Shown here piece by piece: positions 46,681 to 58,016 of a stretch of DNA of 64,000 bases. This stretch comes from Ecdyonurus torrentis (lineage: Eukaryota; Arthropoda; Insecta; Ephemeroptera; Heptageniidae), in assembly GCA_949318235.1 (NCBI GenBank), contig OX439127.1, forward strand, positions 23,977,815 to 24,041,814. The letters are read 5' to 3'. The position numbers and the translations under genes are program-made. How positions within the stretch are numbered: the first letter of the stretch is position 1; each line of letters starts with the position of its first letter. The notes beneath the pieces were generated by a model that was not told the DNA's origin, did no database searches, and worked only from the letters and a program-made list of their open reading frames with translations.

Positions 46681-46998
46681 ATATATATCTTACACAAACT
46701 GAATAACCCAAGTGAAGTGCAAACTCACACTGATTTTAAATTTGATTTTAGTTTAGGATCATTATATATTTTCCAACCCAGCCCTGCCTCTAGCTGATTG
46801 AGAATGATGGTTTCTTGAGACTAATACACAACAACAAATATATATTGAGGTTGCTCCTCTATAATGTCCAAAGTCCATTTGACCTTGCAAAATATATTTT
46901 GCTGCAAATGACCTTAAATGGAAAAATCTAAAACTTTGGAGTCTATTGGTAGATAATTTATTTTTAAGGTAAAGTGTACTTCGGATATTATAACAGTG

Positions 46999-47054
<56 letters not shown>

Positions 47055-47070
47055 GTGTGTCTGTGTGTGT
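46999..47070. repeat. (CT)(TA)(CA)(TG) compound microsatellite
   Basis: Four dinucleotide types in succession: CT to 47018, TA to 47041, CA to 47054 and TG to about 47070, abutting the minisatellite. Confidence 0.97.
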
Positions 47071-47085
47071 TTGTTTATGAGTGTG

Positions 47086-47632
47086 TGCAAATGCATACAT
47101 TAAATTGTATGCAATTTATTTTTCACAAACCTTGTCCCCCCTTAATTTCTTTATAAACAATGGGGGGGGGGGGGGGAGAGAAGTATTTCAACTTAGTAAT
47201 ATAATATTTACATATATTTTTCACTGCAAATGGATACATTAAATTGTATGCAATTTATTTTTCACAAACCTTGTCCCCCCTTAATTTCTTTATAAACAAT
47301 GGGGGGGGGGGGGGGGGGGCGGGAGAAGTATTTTAACTTAGTAATATAATATTTATATATATTTTTCACTGCAAATGCATGCATTAAATTGTATGCAATT
47401 TATTTTTACAGGCTTTGTCCCCCCTTAATTTCTTTATAAACAATGGGGGGGGGGGGGGAGAAGTATTTAAACTTAGTAATATAATATTTATATATATTTT
47501 TCACTGCAAATGCATACATTAAATTGCATGCAATTTATTTTTCACAGACTTGTCCCCCCTTAATTTCTTTAAAAACAATGGGGGGAGAAGTATTTTAACT
47601 TAGTAATATAATATTTATATATTTTTTTCTTT
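47086..47632. repeat. Four-copy minisatellite with poly-G core
   Basis: Copies start with tgcaaatg at about 47086, 47225, 47370 and 47505 (periods 139, 145 and about 135 bp). Each has cattaaattg, caatttattttt, a C6 block, taatttcttta and then a G run of 15, 19 (plus C and GGG), 14 and 6. Differences between copies are few outside the G run. Confidence 0.95.
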
Positions 47633-47747
47633 TAAGAGGCCAATACTTATTTCTAATAATCTCTAAGTCACGAACCTTCGGATCTAAAGCTAAATAAATT
47701 TTGCCGCGACCTGCACAGCATTTGTAAGGGGAAAAATATTGCACTTG

Positions 47748-47751
<4 letters not shown>

Positions 47752-47794
<43 letters not shown>
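47752..47794 (+). repeat. Poly-A tract, 43 bp, possibly a retroelement tail
   Basis: A long A run follows a GC-richer segment (cacgaaccttcggatc, gccgcgacctgcac). This could be the 3' end of a short retroelement, but I recognise no body. Confidence 0.6.
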
Positions 47795-47797
<3 letters not shown>

Positions 47798-49239
47798 TTA
47801 ATCAATAGCTATCAACATAATGGCATAATAGCTATCAACTATGGGCAGAGAAGAAAATTGTTATCCATATCTACATATAATTATATTTGATTTATTTGAG
47901 CAAATCATCTAATAAATTGCTAAAGCATAACTTTGTCCCAAGTTTACTAAGTTACAAAAAAATATCACTGTGATTAAATTTAGCATTTAGGTAACATGTT
48001 AAAAACTGTACAATTAAAATAAGCTGTAACATTCTAAAACTACAAAGTATTTAATCTAATACATAATAGCACTTAATGCAATGATCAGAGATTTAATTAC
48101 ACAACTAATTAGACATCATAATGCCTTCAGCTGAAATTTAAAGTATGTCATTTGTGTATGCTTTTTTTTAGATGCTTATTAATAATAGGAAACTAAAACT
48201 ACTATAATTTTCTAGTGTCACAGAAGTATATAAGTTGCATCTTTACCCTCCCCCGCCCAAAAAATAGTAATAATAATAATATAAATAAAAGTTTGGCAAT
48301 TGCTTTAGGTAATTTCAATACAAAATGTCTATAGCAAAATCACAGTTACAGTCAAACTCACCAAGAAGAGCAATAACTCAATTACTTATCAATAATGTTT
48401 TAACGCCATTTATTATTAATTGTTTCATTTGTTTTAATCATTAAAATTTTTTATTAAATTATCTCGATTAAAGAAAAAAAAGTATTGAAATTACGTAAGC
48501 TTTGTACAAATATCGTTTGAAAAGAGCACAGTCTGTGCTGTTGTTATTAAATTTACTTTAGAAGAGTAGATCATGCATTTTATTTTGTGTTCGTTAACAT
48601 AGAGCATCCAGACATAAAAACTTAAATCTATCAAGTTACACCCAACACACTTAACATTGTAGTATTTTAACAACAGTTTATATTATTTAGTGTGATACAA
48701 ACAAAACAATAGTCAAAAACATTGTAAGAAAATATTCATCAATTGACAATAAATATAGAGCATAGAAATTTGGTTTTTGAATTTTTAGCCCAGATAAATA
48801 CACATGCGTATGATTTTTTTTTCTTTTTTCTTAACCTTCATTGCAAAAACTGAATTATTGCTACACAAGTCACAACTTTGAAAACTGCACAAAATAAGAA
48901 TTTTAATGTTATACTAATTATATATTCCATGCTCTACAAATAACAACAAGATATTATTACAACAGAATATTGAATGATATCGGTTCTGCACTTTGTTAAA
49001 TGTTATAACTAAAAATGAAATGGCACTATATATTTTTTTTTGAACTACTGTAAAAATGCTTACTAGAGAGCATAAAAATAAGCAAAACGCTGTTTAATCA
49101 GTTGGGAATTGAAGAAAATATATTTTACAACACAAAAATCTTTAAAATGTTTTACAATATCAAGATTTTTTGTTACAAAAATGCAAATGTGGCCTTGACA
49201 TGTCTTTGTCAATGTTTAGATTTAGATACAGCAAAAGTA

Positions 49240-49258
49240 CCCCCCCCCCCCCCCCCCC
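49240..49258. repeat. C19 homopolymer
   Basis: Uninterrupted C run about 1.5 kb left of the PGC-1-like stop codon. Confidence 0.97.
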
Positions 49259-49656
49259 AATAAAAGAAAAAAGAAGTATATATTGTGTCTGACAACTAAA
49301 ATTAGATTTATGTGAAGACATTATGAAATGTAGGATGCTGCATGAATCATGGTTTGTTTATCTACGGTAGGACTTTTCATAATTTTAATGTATCACATTA
49401 CTTCACTAGTATATTTACATCCCTTACTTCATTTCCATTCATTTTAAGCCTTTTTTTTTTTTTTTTTTTTTACATGTGCCCCAGTCACTATGCTTTGACT
49501 TGCATTAACGAAGAGGGTGACCGACTTAGTGTGGAAATACTTGCAAGAGGAACTTCATTTTCACACTTATTCTTTCTACATTATTTACATCCAGCAAAAC
49601 ACATATTATTATTTTCAAATGAGATTAAATGAATTTAAAACATGTTTATTGTTAGG

Positions 49657-49659
<3 letters not shown>

Positions 49660-49747
<88 letters not shown>
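49660..49747. repeat. (TA)n microsatellite with palindromic flanks
   Basis: TA run bounded by ggccctatata on the left and tataggcctata on the right, so the array sits inside a short GGCC-containing palindrome. Confidence 0.98.
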
Positions 49748-49749
<2 letters not shown>

Positions 49750-49794
49750 CCTATATATAAAAAAAAATTGATATTATTATTAATTTTAAAAGTA

Positions 49795-49902
49795 ATGCTG
49801 TTCGTAAACCCTGTTCTCTTTCACCAAAAAATGCGCATTCCATTTGAATTACCAAAGGCGGTCGTCATTTTAGGAGCAGAGACCAGGGTTTACGAACAGC
49901 AT
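49795..49902. mobile_element. Miniature inverted-repeat element, 108 bp
   Basis: Perfect 19-bp inverted ends ATGCTGTTCGTAAACCCTG, extending to about 25 bp with one mismatch, are flanked by TA on both sides. Small non-coding centre. Lies just right of a (TA)n tract and about 0.9 kb left of the PGC-1-like stop codon, so possibly inside its 3' UTR. Confidence 0.75.
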
Positions 49903-50765
49903 TAGTGTCTCACTCAACTTCAAAGTTGGCACTAAAATTAGAATTTTCACATTTGAGTGTTATCTTCAAAGAGAAAGAACTTAAATATTTGATCATGCTT
50001 GCGTGTGTTTTTCATAACTAAACTTTTAAGTAACATTTCATCTTTACTTTGTGTTGATTTTGAGTTTCACGACAGTTTGTTAGATATCAGCCGGTCACCT
50101 ACTCCCTTAAGTGAATTTTTGAATTGCTTTAACTCTATGTTGCTACTTCAATCAAGCCTTTCATAATAACAAGAAATGTGGAAAATGGTAATTTACAATA
50201 CAAGGCTCTAGGAAAATGTTTGCTGATCTTAAGATTAAATAATGGAAGTCAGTTATGGCAGCAACCAGCTTTTTAAATTATAAATAAGCTGTTTTTACTT
50301 TTGTACAAATCAACATGAATTGACTGCAAGATTTTTTTTTAGGGGTATTTTTTTTAGTAGCTCTCCCAAAAGAAAAAAAAATGAAACAAATAAAACTTTG
50401 ATTATAAACTCCACTAGAAAAAAAAATAAAAAAATGTTTATCTAAAATTTTATAACTTGATAATACATATTGGGGGAAAAATGTAGAGAAAAGCAATTTT
50501 AGGCATAAATATATATATGTATATGTTTTTTACCTTTCAATGAGAAAAATAATAGGGCATACTTTAATGTAGTGTTATAATTATCATATATATAATATAG
50601 TTTTGCTAAAATGACTAACTGGTACAGATGAGCAATATGTTGCCTATTCATGTACCACATGCGCTGCACAAAATATAGCTTGGCAGAGACTGCACTGCGA
50701 CTTGTGCTGCTTTGCTGTCACGCCAACTCACACCTCATTACTACACCTAGCATCCTAGGCCAACG

Positions 50766-50896
50766 TCAGAGCTTGCCACGTTTTTGAAGTTTATCCTGAG
50801 CCTCACGCAAGAGTCGGTCAAAAGATTCCTGTTTGTTGACAATCAATCCAGCACGAACACTTTTCACTCTGTATCCTATACCACCAGCTTGTGCAT
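50766..50896 (-). CDS. PGC-1-like coactivator, last coding exon with stop
   Basis: 131 bp of coding sequence, acceptor tattgcag|ATGCAC, ending GKL and TGA. ESFDRLLREAQDKLQKR corresponds to the conserved C-terminal helix of the family (FDSLLKEAQRSLRR in PGC-1 alpha). The 3' UTR extends left for an unknown length; no poly-A site could be chosen. Confidence 0.94.
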
Positions 50897-52733
50897 CTGC
50901 AATAAATACACAGTTAGCAACGCTTCATTTTAAGGCACTGGTGAGCAATGCATGCAAAATCTACATTTTTTTTAGGTTAATAATAATCAAAAGAATTTCT
51001 TAAGAATATCTTTACCTAAGTCTGAATAGCGCACTTTGCAGAACGTACGCCGCCCTCCAAAACAAAGATCATATACTGGCATGGAGGGGTCCTCATTTCC
51101 ATGCTCTACTGCTTCATAAGCATCAACTTTGTACAAAAATGTTACAAAACCATAATTATCCCTGAAAATAAAACAAATGTGAGTTTTATTGTCTAAGTAT
51201 TAACTTCAATAACAGAGAAAATAATGTGCTTCAAACAGCATCAATAATTAAAATAATATGAATTACACAGTAAATTGGATCACACATTAATTAGAAACGA
51301 TTGGAAATAAGTATAGACACTTACCCATGCTCACGAAAGTGGACACTTATATCAACAATAGGTCCAAAAACTTCAAAGCGTTTTCTCAGATCATTTTTAG
51401 TGGTGCCTTCTGGTAGTCGTCCCACATAGATAACACGTCGTTCTTCCACTTGTCTTTGCCTCTCTCTCTCTGTCAACTGCCACTCCCCACCACTAACACA
51501 TATACTTCCACCTGGAGAGCATGATCTGTAACAAATTTAGTCAGTAAGATGAAATGTGGTCAAGATCTTATTTATGGTTTCTGCACATCAACATATTCGA
51601 ACTAAATGAAGATGGCTGTCATAACAGTAAAGTTTCATTCACGTCACACATAAATTTAGTGCCCATTGATGGTTAAAGAGGAAAGGTTTTTGAAGTAAAT
51701 GTTGGGGTAGGTCAGGGAACAAACATTTCTCCGATTTCATTTTTAATTTATGTAAATACATTATTTTCAATATTAAAAAATTGTAAGGTGTTAATGTTTG
51801 CTGATGATTTGGCAATTATAGTGTCACATAAAAACTTTAAAGATGCAGAAAAAATATTACAAATAAATATAAATCATTAAACTCACTGGGTGCATGATTA
51901 TGGATTATTAATAAATAATAATAAAAAAAAGTTATTCATATATTTAATAGATTTTTAAGAAATGATGAAGTAGTAAATGTAACAATACATACTAATTATT
52001 GTTTGCATCAATTTAGGTTAAATTGTACATGTACTAAAATTGAGCAAGTGATATCACATATTTATTTAGGAACCATTATTGATCAAGATTTTAAGTGGAA
52101 TTTGCATATTAATAAAATTATTAATAAAATTAAACAAACTATTCCAGCATTTTATAATATAAAACAATTAGTTGATAAAAAAACATTAAGAAATTTATAT
52201 TACGCTATTGTTCATCCATTTATTCTTTACTGTATTGCAGCCTGGGGATTTAATAAATCTGGTGCTATGACACAATTAATAAAAATGCAAAAAAAAAAAA
52301 AAAAAAAAAAAAAAAATTAAAGGTTATGAAACAAGGTGATAAATTTAGAGAAAATGAACATGTATATAAATTTTGGAACATATTACCTATAGAAAATTAA
52401 GCTAAACTTGCCTTAATAACTGAAAAATATTTTAATTTTAAAGGAGATACTAAAAGTTTTGTTTATAATACAAGAACATGTAATAGAGAGCCATATGTAA
52501 CACCGAAATATGTGAATAGATTTGGTGAAAGAACTCATAAAATTTTATTACCAAAATTATGGAATGAAATTCCAAACAATTTGAGAGAGTTGGATGACGT
52601 CAAAAAAGTAAAAACAGAAATAAAAATATGGATGCATGAATCACTATAAATTATTATTTATTATCAAAAGGAAAATTAAGTAATTCAGGTAAAAATAGTA
52701 CTAATTTTATTTATTTAAAATTTACAAAAATAT

Positions 52734-52780
<47 letters not shown>

Positions 52781-55716
52781 GTAAATGGACGCTGTAAATC
52801 TTATTTTTAGTTAAATTGATTAAAATAATAAAAAAACTGTAATTTTATTTTATTGATGTTCGAACCAGCTGACAAGATCCAAATGAGGATCTTGGCTGGA
52901 CAAAAAATGTACGACAATGTAAACAAATGAACCCTTTCCCATGGTTTCAAAACTGACACACTGACTTGCCCGCATCATCATCAGCTTTCTACTCATTAGT
53001 GCGAGTCAGTACATGTCACAAGAACAGATAGCAACAAATGCATGCAAACAGTTGCACTTGTTTACATTAGCACAGCTCCATCCATCAGTATCTATGCATG
53101 CATCTGGTGCATGTGAAAGGGTCCATAAGTTTATAATAGTGTCAGTTTGCCAAGCATGTACAATATGCTTTTTCATGTGAAATTGACAAATTCTTGTAAC
53201 CGATGGCATGTCATTGTGCGTTAAATTTACACATGTGAATAATACATAAGAATCAATCTACACATGATGTTCCATACGTAAAAATTTTAAACTTGCCTTC
53301 TCTTCCAATCTGCAGTAAGGGTACGAATACGAGGTCCTCTTCTGCTGGTACAACTACTGCTACGTTTGTAAACACAAATGCGGCGCCGATTGCTGCCTCC
53401 TCGGGAACGAGAGCGAGAACGAGAGCGAGAACGACTTCTTGAAGCCGAGCTGCAAAATACATTCCTCATAAATTAAAATCACACAGATATGATTAGTTTG
53501 AATTTATGTATGTAGCTACAATTAACTTCAGATTATAGCTGTCATATAACTAATGTGCAAAATAACATTGCTTTTTAAAATTTTATTGTTTTTTTTAAAG
53601 GAACCTTAATGAACATATTATTCATTTTATGATAATGATGTTATACCATTTTTTCTTACTTTTCTTTTTTCAGAAGAATTTGATACAAATTTGAAGCAAC
53701 AAAGAAAATATTAATCATAAAATAAATACACATATATAATGTCATGAGAAGAACTGCTGTTAAGGGGGAATGGGTCATGTAGCAGTTCAAGCAGGTGGTG
53801 CTGTGATCGAATTTATGTTTAATAATTTTTTGAACCATTTTCTTAGGTGCTTAAGAAGTTTTAAACCAGTGGGTTCCTCTAGATAAATATCTTAGCTTTA
53901 AGTCTAAACAATAAAAACTCGGATATTTCTTTTGGTTTAGTTTTTGAATGTGAAGGAAAGAAATTAAATGATGAGCTCATATTCAACTCCTTCCTTCACA
54001 TTCAAAAACTGAACCAAGTAAAATATCTTGGTTTTTATTGTTTTGACTTCAAGCTAAGATATTTATCTGGTTTAAAACTTTTAAAACACATCATAAAATG
54101 GTTTAAACAATTATTAAACATAAATTTGATTGCAGCGTCACCTGCCTGAACTGCTACATGACCCATTCCCCCTTAATTGAAAGAAAAAAAAAGTTACTAG
54201 TTACTAGGTGTAATTTTAAATATGTAGTAACAAAAAAACTAGAACAAAACAGTACAACTCTTAAGAAAACTAGGTGATTTACTTTCAAATCAGGCTTAGG
54301 AGAAATGTAACACTACCTCTGGTTGTTTCAAAGTTGTAACCCCTCCCAACTCTGTGTTTAATATTACATCGTGACCGTATCTGTAATAATTGTAAGAACA
54401 TTATACCTAGAGCAAGTAGAACGAGATGTGGAAGGTGAGCGGGATGAAGCATCAGATGTTGTGTTACGGTGTGTGCGTACTGGGCGTGAATTACGTGCTG
54501 TTCTTGGTCGACGACGGTTTCGACTACCCTGGTCCATGGCTCGTCGCTGCCAATGTGGACTACATGAAGAACCAGATGAGGACCATCCATGACCAGTAGA
54601 GTGACGCGAGCGGTATCGTCGGTTTGCATGATCTCTACTTCGACCCAATCTAAGAAATTCATTTAATTGATTACTATTTTATTATAAATTAAAAGGAATA
54701 TTAATGTGTTTTTCAAACCTACCTCTTTTCTGTTTCATCACTATGCGGGGCATCTTGTGTTTGCACTTGCACACTGTGCATGGTTGGCTTAGATAAAGCA
54801 GTAGGTGAGGCTGCAGGACTGGGGACAGAGCTACTATTTTCATCAGTTGGTGTAGGACTAAGCTGAGTTATGTCACAGTTTAAATTTTGCCGCCCACGTT
54901 GCTTTTCCAATTCTTCACGGCGACTCCTATATTCTTGCAGGTTTAGTTTCTTTTTTGTTGGTTGCGTCTGGGTATACTCGCACTGTAATAAAAATCATAA
55001 CTAATGGTGAATTTACACGGGCAGTTTTACGCCGTGTGGCAGTAAATGCCAATCGTGAGAGCAGAAATGCTCTTGTAGTAAGTAGCGTTTTAACATTTCT
55101 AATATTTTAACAAAACTTTATACGGTACAATAACCAAAAAATTATTACAAACAATAGAAACAAAACTGAAGGACTGACAATGTTTAATTTGATCAAGACT
55201 GTTTCGTTCTATCAACTGCAATTGTACAATGTCAATAAAAATCAAGTACAATGTCAACAAAAAACAAGCAAATTAAATATTAACATTAAAGTTAATTATA
55301 AAGTAGGGGGAAACATTTATTCAGCATTCAGAAGCAAGTAACATATGTTAGTTGAAGTGCAACTATCAAACCTAAAACATAGCTTCTCCTTGCAGCACAC
55401 ATTTATATGTATCATTTATACCTCTAACACTACAATTTACTGTGTTTAAATCTACTGCATACTTATTTATTTCATACAAAATGTCATGTTTGTTGCACGA
55501 TGTATGATGTGAATTAAAAACATACTCATAAAAACTATTGAATGTCACCACTGCAATACATAGGCAAGTAGATGTTAAAATTGCAAAACAAATACACAAA
55601 TACCATTAATAATATGGCACTTACAAGGGAAAATGTAAACAATATTGAAACAAGTTGCAATTACTGTCTATAAATTGTAATTATGAATATAGGTATATAT
55701 ATATAAATCAGGGCTT

Positions 55717-55756
<40 letters not shown>

Positions 55757-55926
55757 AGAGCTATTAATGCTCAAAAACTCAAGATAGCTCAGGAGCTCCC
55801 ATAAGCGCAATGTTAACTTTTAACCCCGATATAAACATAAAAATTCTTGATTATTTTAAATATATCAACTATTGTACTGTATATAGATTCAATATTCAGT
55901 ATAGATAACTAGGGAAAAAGAAAAAG

Positions 55927-55959
<33 letters not shown>

Positions 55960-57974
55960 AACAACAACAACAACTACACAAAACTACGCAAGGCAAAAAA
56001 ACTTTAATTCAAAGAAGCAATTAAAGGAATCCTAGGAAAATGAAAGAATTGATAATAGCTGTGACACAGAATATAGTCAGTCATAAATGGACGATAAAAC
56101 ACATCAAATTCTCAATCACCACATCATAGACATGTTTCCCCACCCACTTCTTTTATAAAACTTTTTGTTGTCACTGGTTTCAATATTTTTTTCTTCATTT
56201 AAGAATTAAAACTGTATTACATCATCTTGGCAATACATTTCAGAAAGTTACAGTGCCTGAGTAAAGTGACACACAATGTATATAATTTGGAATTACATAA
56301 GGTATAACAATGGTGTATAGCCCCCAGCCATCTATAGTAAAGGTTGATTCTGCACCTTAGCATGAAACAATCTAAAGTAGCAATGCTTGCTTGGCTACAG
56401 TACCTCAACCACAAGGAGAACCTCCTCAAACAGCTTTTACAACATATAGGTTGAGACTGAAGAAAATATTTAATATTGTGGAACACAATCCTTTAAATAA
56501 CAGAGACTAACTCTTTGCTGCCTTTGAATGTATTACGAATTCTGATATATTAATATGTATAATAATAAACTTTGAAACTCTTAAAAATATAATAAATCGA
56601 GGAAAAGAATACAAAATGGATGGATATCATTAATTAAAAGGAAAAGATAAAAGGTAAGTGCTCTACCACAGTTAAGAGATGTCCAATAGTTTGGTGAAGA
56701 ATCTTACTAAATAGAAATAAATCAATAAATGACAATGTAAGATAGTTTCATTGCAATTGAAGCAATGTTTATATGCCTATTACGTTATCATTGTAACCAG
56801 ATTATTATTATTTCATGGTGAAATATCCTTCTGGATGATAGAAAGCCAAAATAGAGAGCAACTGATTAAAAATTTGCTAGAAAATATCAAGCTGTTTTGA
56901 ACACTCTTACTTAAACACAATTACAACCACAAATATATTTAAGACAGGGAAGTCACAGAGAAAAAATATTTATCAACTTTAAAATTCAAATCTTTTCATT
57001 TCAATCGTTATTAAATTATTTGTTATCTCTTGTATCAATTGGTGATGTTTATTCATTATTATTTTTATTCATCAAAGATCACTTGCAGGTGTAGTTCACA
57101 CTACAATATATTTATTTCATCATAATTTTGTTGTATCCAATCATTATGAATGCACATACACAGTTGAAACCCAGTGCTTTAACGAGATAAAATAAGGTCA
57201 AAATACCAATATTGTTTTATTGTGAGCTAGCCATCCATGTTGACCTTATGAGGCAGTTTTACTGCATATAAGCCATCTGCTCACTGCTCATATATTGTGC
57301 TTCCACAAGTCCTCAACCACTCTCAGAGGTGTTAAATTTTCAACATATTATTATAATAAACTAGGTGTTGACCATAGAGATTTTTGATATCTTTATCTGT
57401 TCTGTTTTTATCTAATAATTTTTTTGCTATAAGTTTAGAAAAAGTTCTATGACCGAGACTTTTTTTTTTTTTTTTTTTTTTAATAAGCTTTTCGACGGTG
57501 TAAAAATTATTTCAATCTGATGCTTAATTAATTAATTACAATGGAAGAACAATTTTATATTTGTTTTACAATTTAATGCGCCTCTGCTGGACACTTCAAG
57601 AAATATTTCTATTTAGCTTTGCGTTTCGAGTTGATTATTTTCTCAATATTTTCTATCGTCACGATATATACTTCTATTATATTGTCAAGAAAGTGTATGA
57701 ACGTCAGCTCAGTAAACTCCCAAAACAGATGTTACAAAAATATTATCGCTTATTTTATTTATATAATATTGTTTCTAATTATTTTAATTTTATTATTAGC
57801 AGTTGCGTTGCACGTAGGTAATTATAAAAGCTTTTGATAATTTTTTGTTATTATAATAATACCTATGTATATATGCTTTATCATATTTGAAGAAGCGTAT
57901 TGCATAATTTTATGCGATTTTTTCATTTTTCTCTATTTTAATAACTAAATGTGTGATATTATTATAGGAATTTT

Positions 57975-58016
<42 letters not shown>

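Noticed and set aside
47086..47632. CRISPR-like array
   Set aside because: Repeat units of about 140 bp are contiguous with no unique spacers, in an animal genome; it is a minisatellite.
54285..54662. 125-codon minus-strand ORF over the RS exon
   Set aside because: Wrong frame: splice phases select the overlapping Arg/Ser-rich frame, which also fits the family.
55709..55830. hAT element starting with CAGGGCTT
   Set aside because: No matching inverted end or 8-bp duplication found; similarity to hAT ends alone is too weak.
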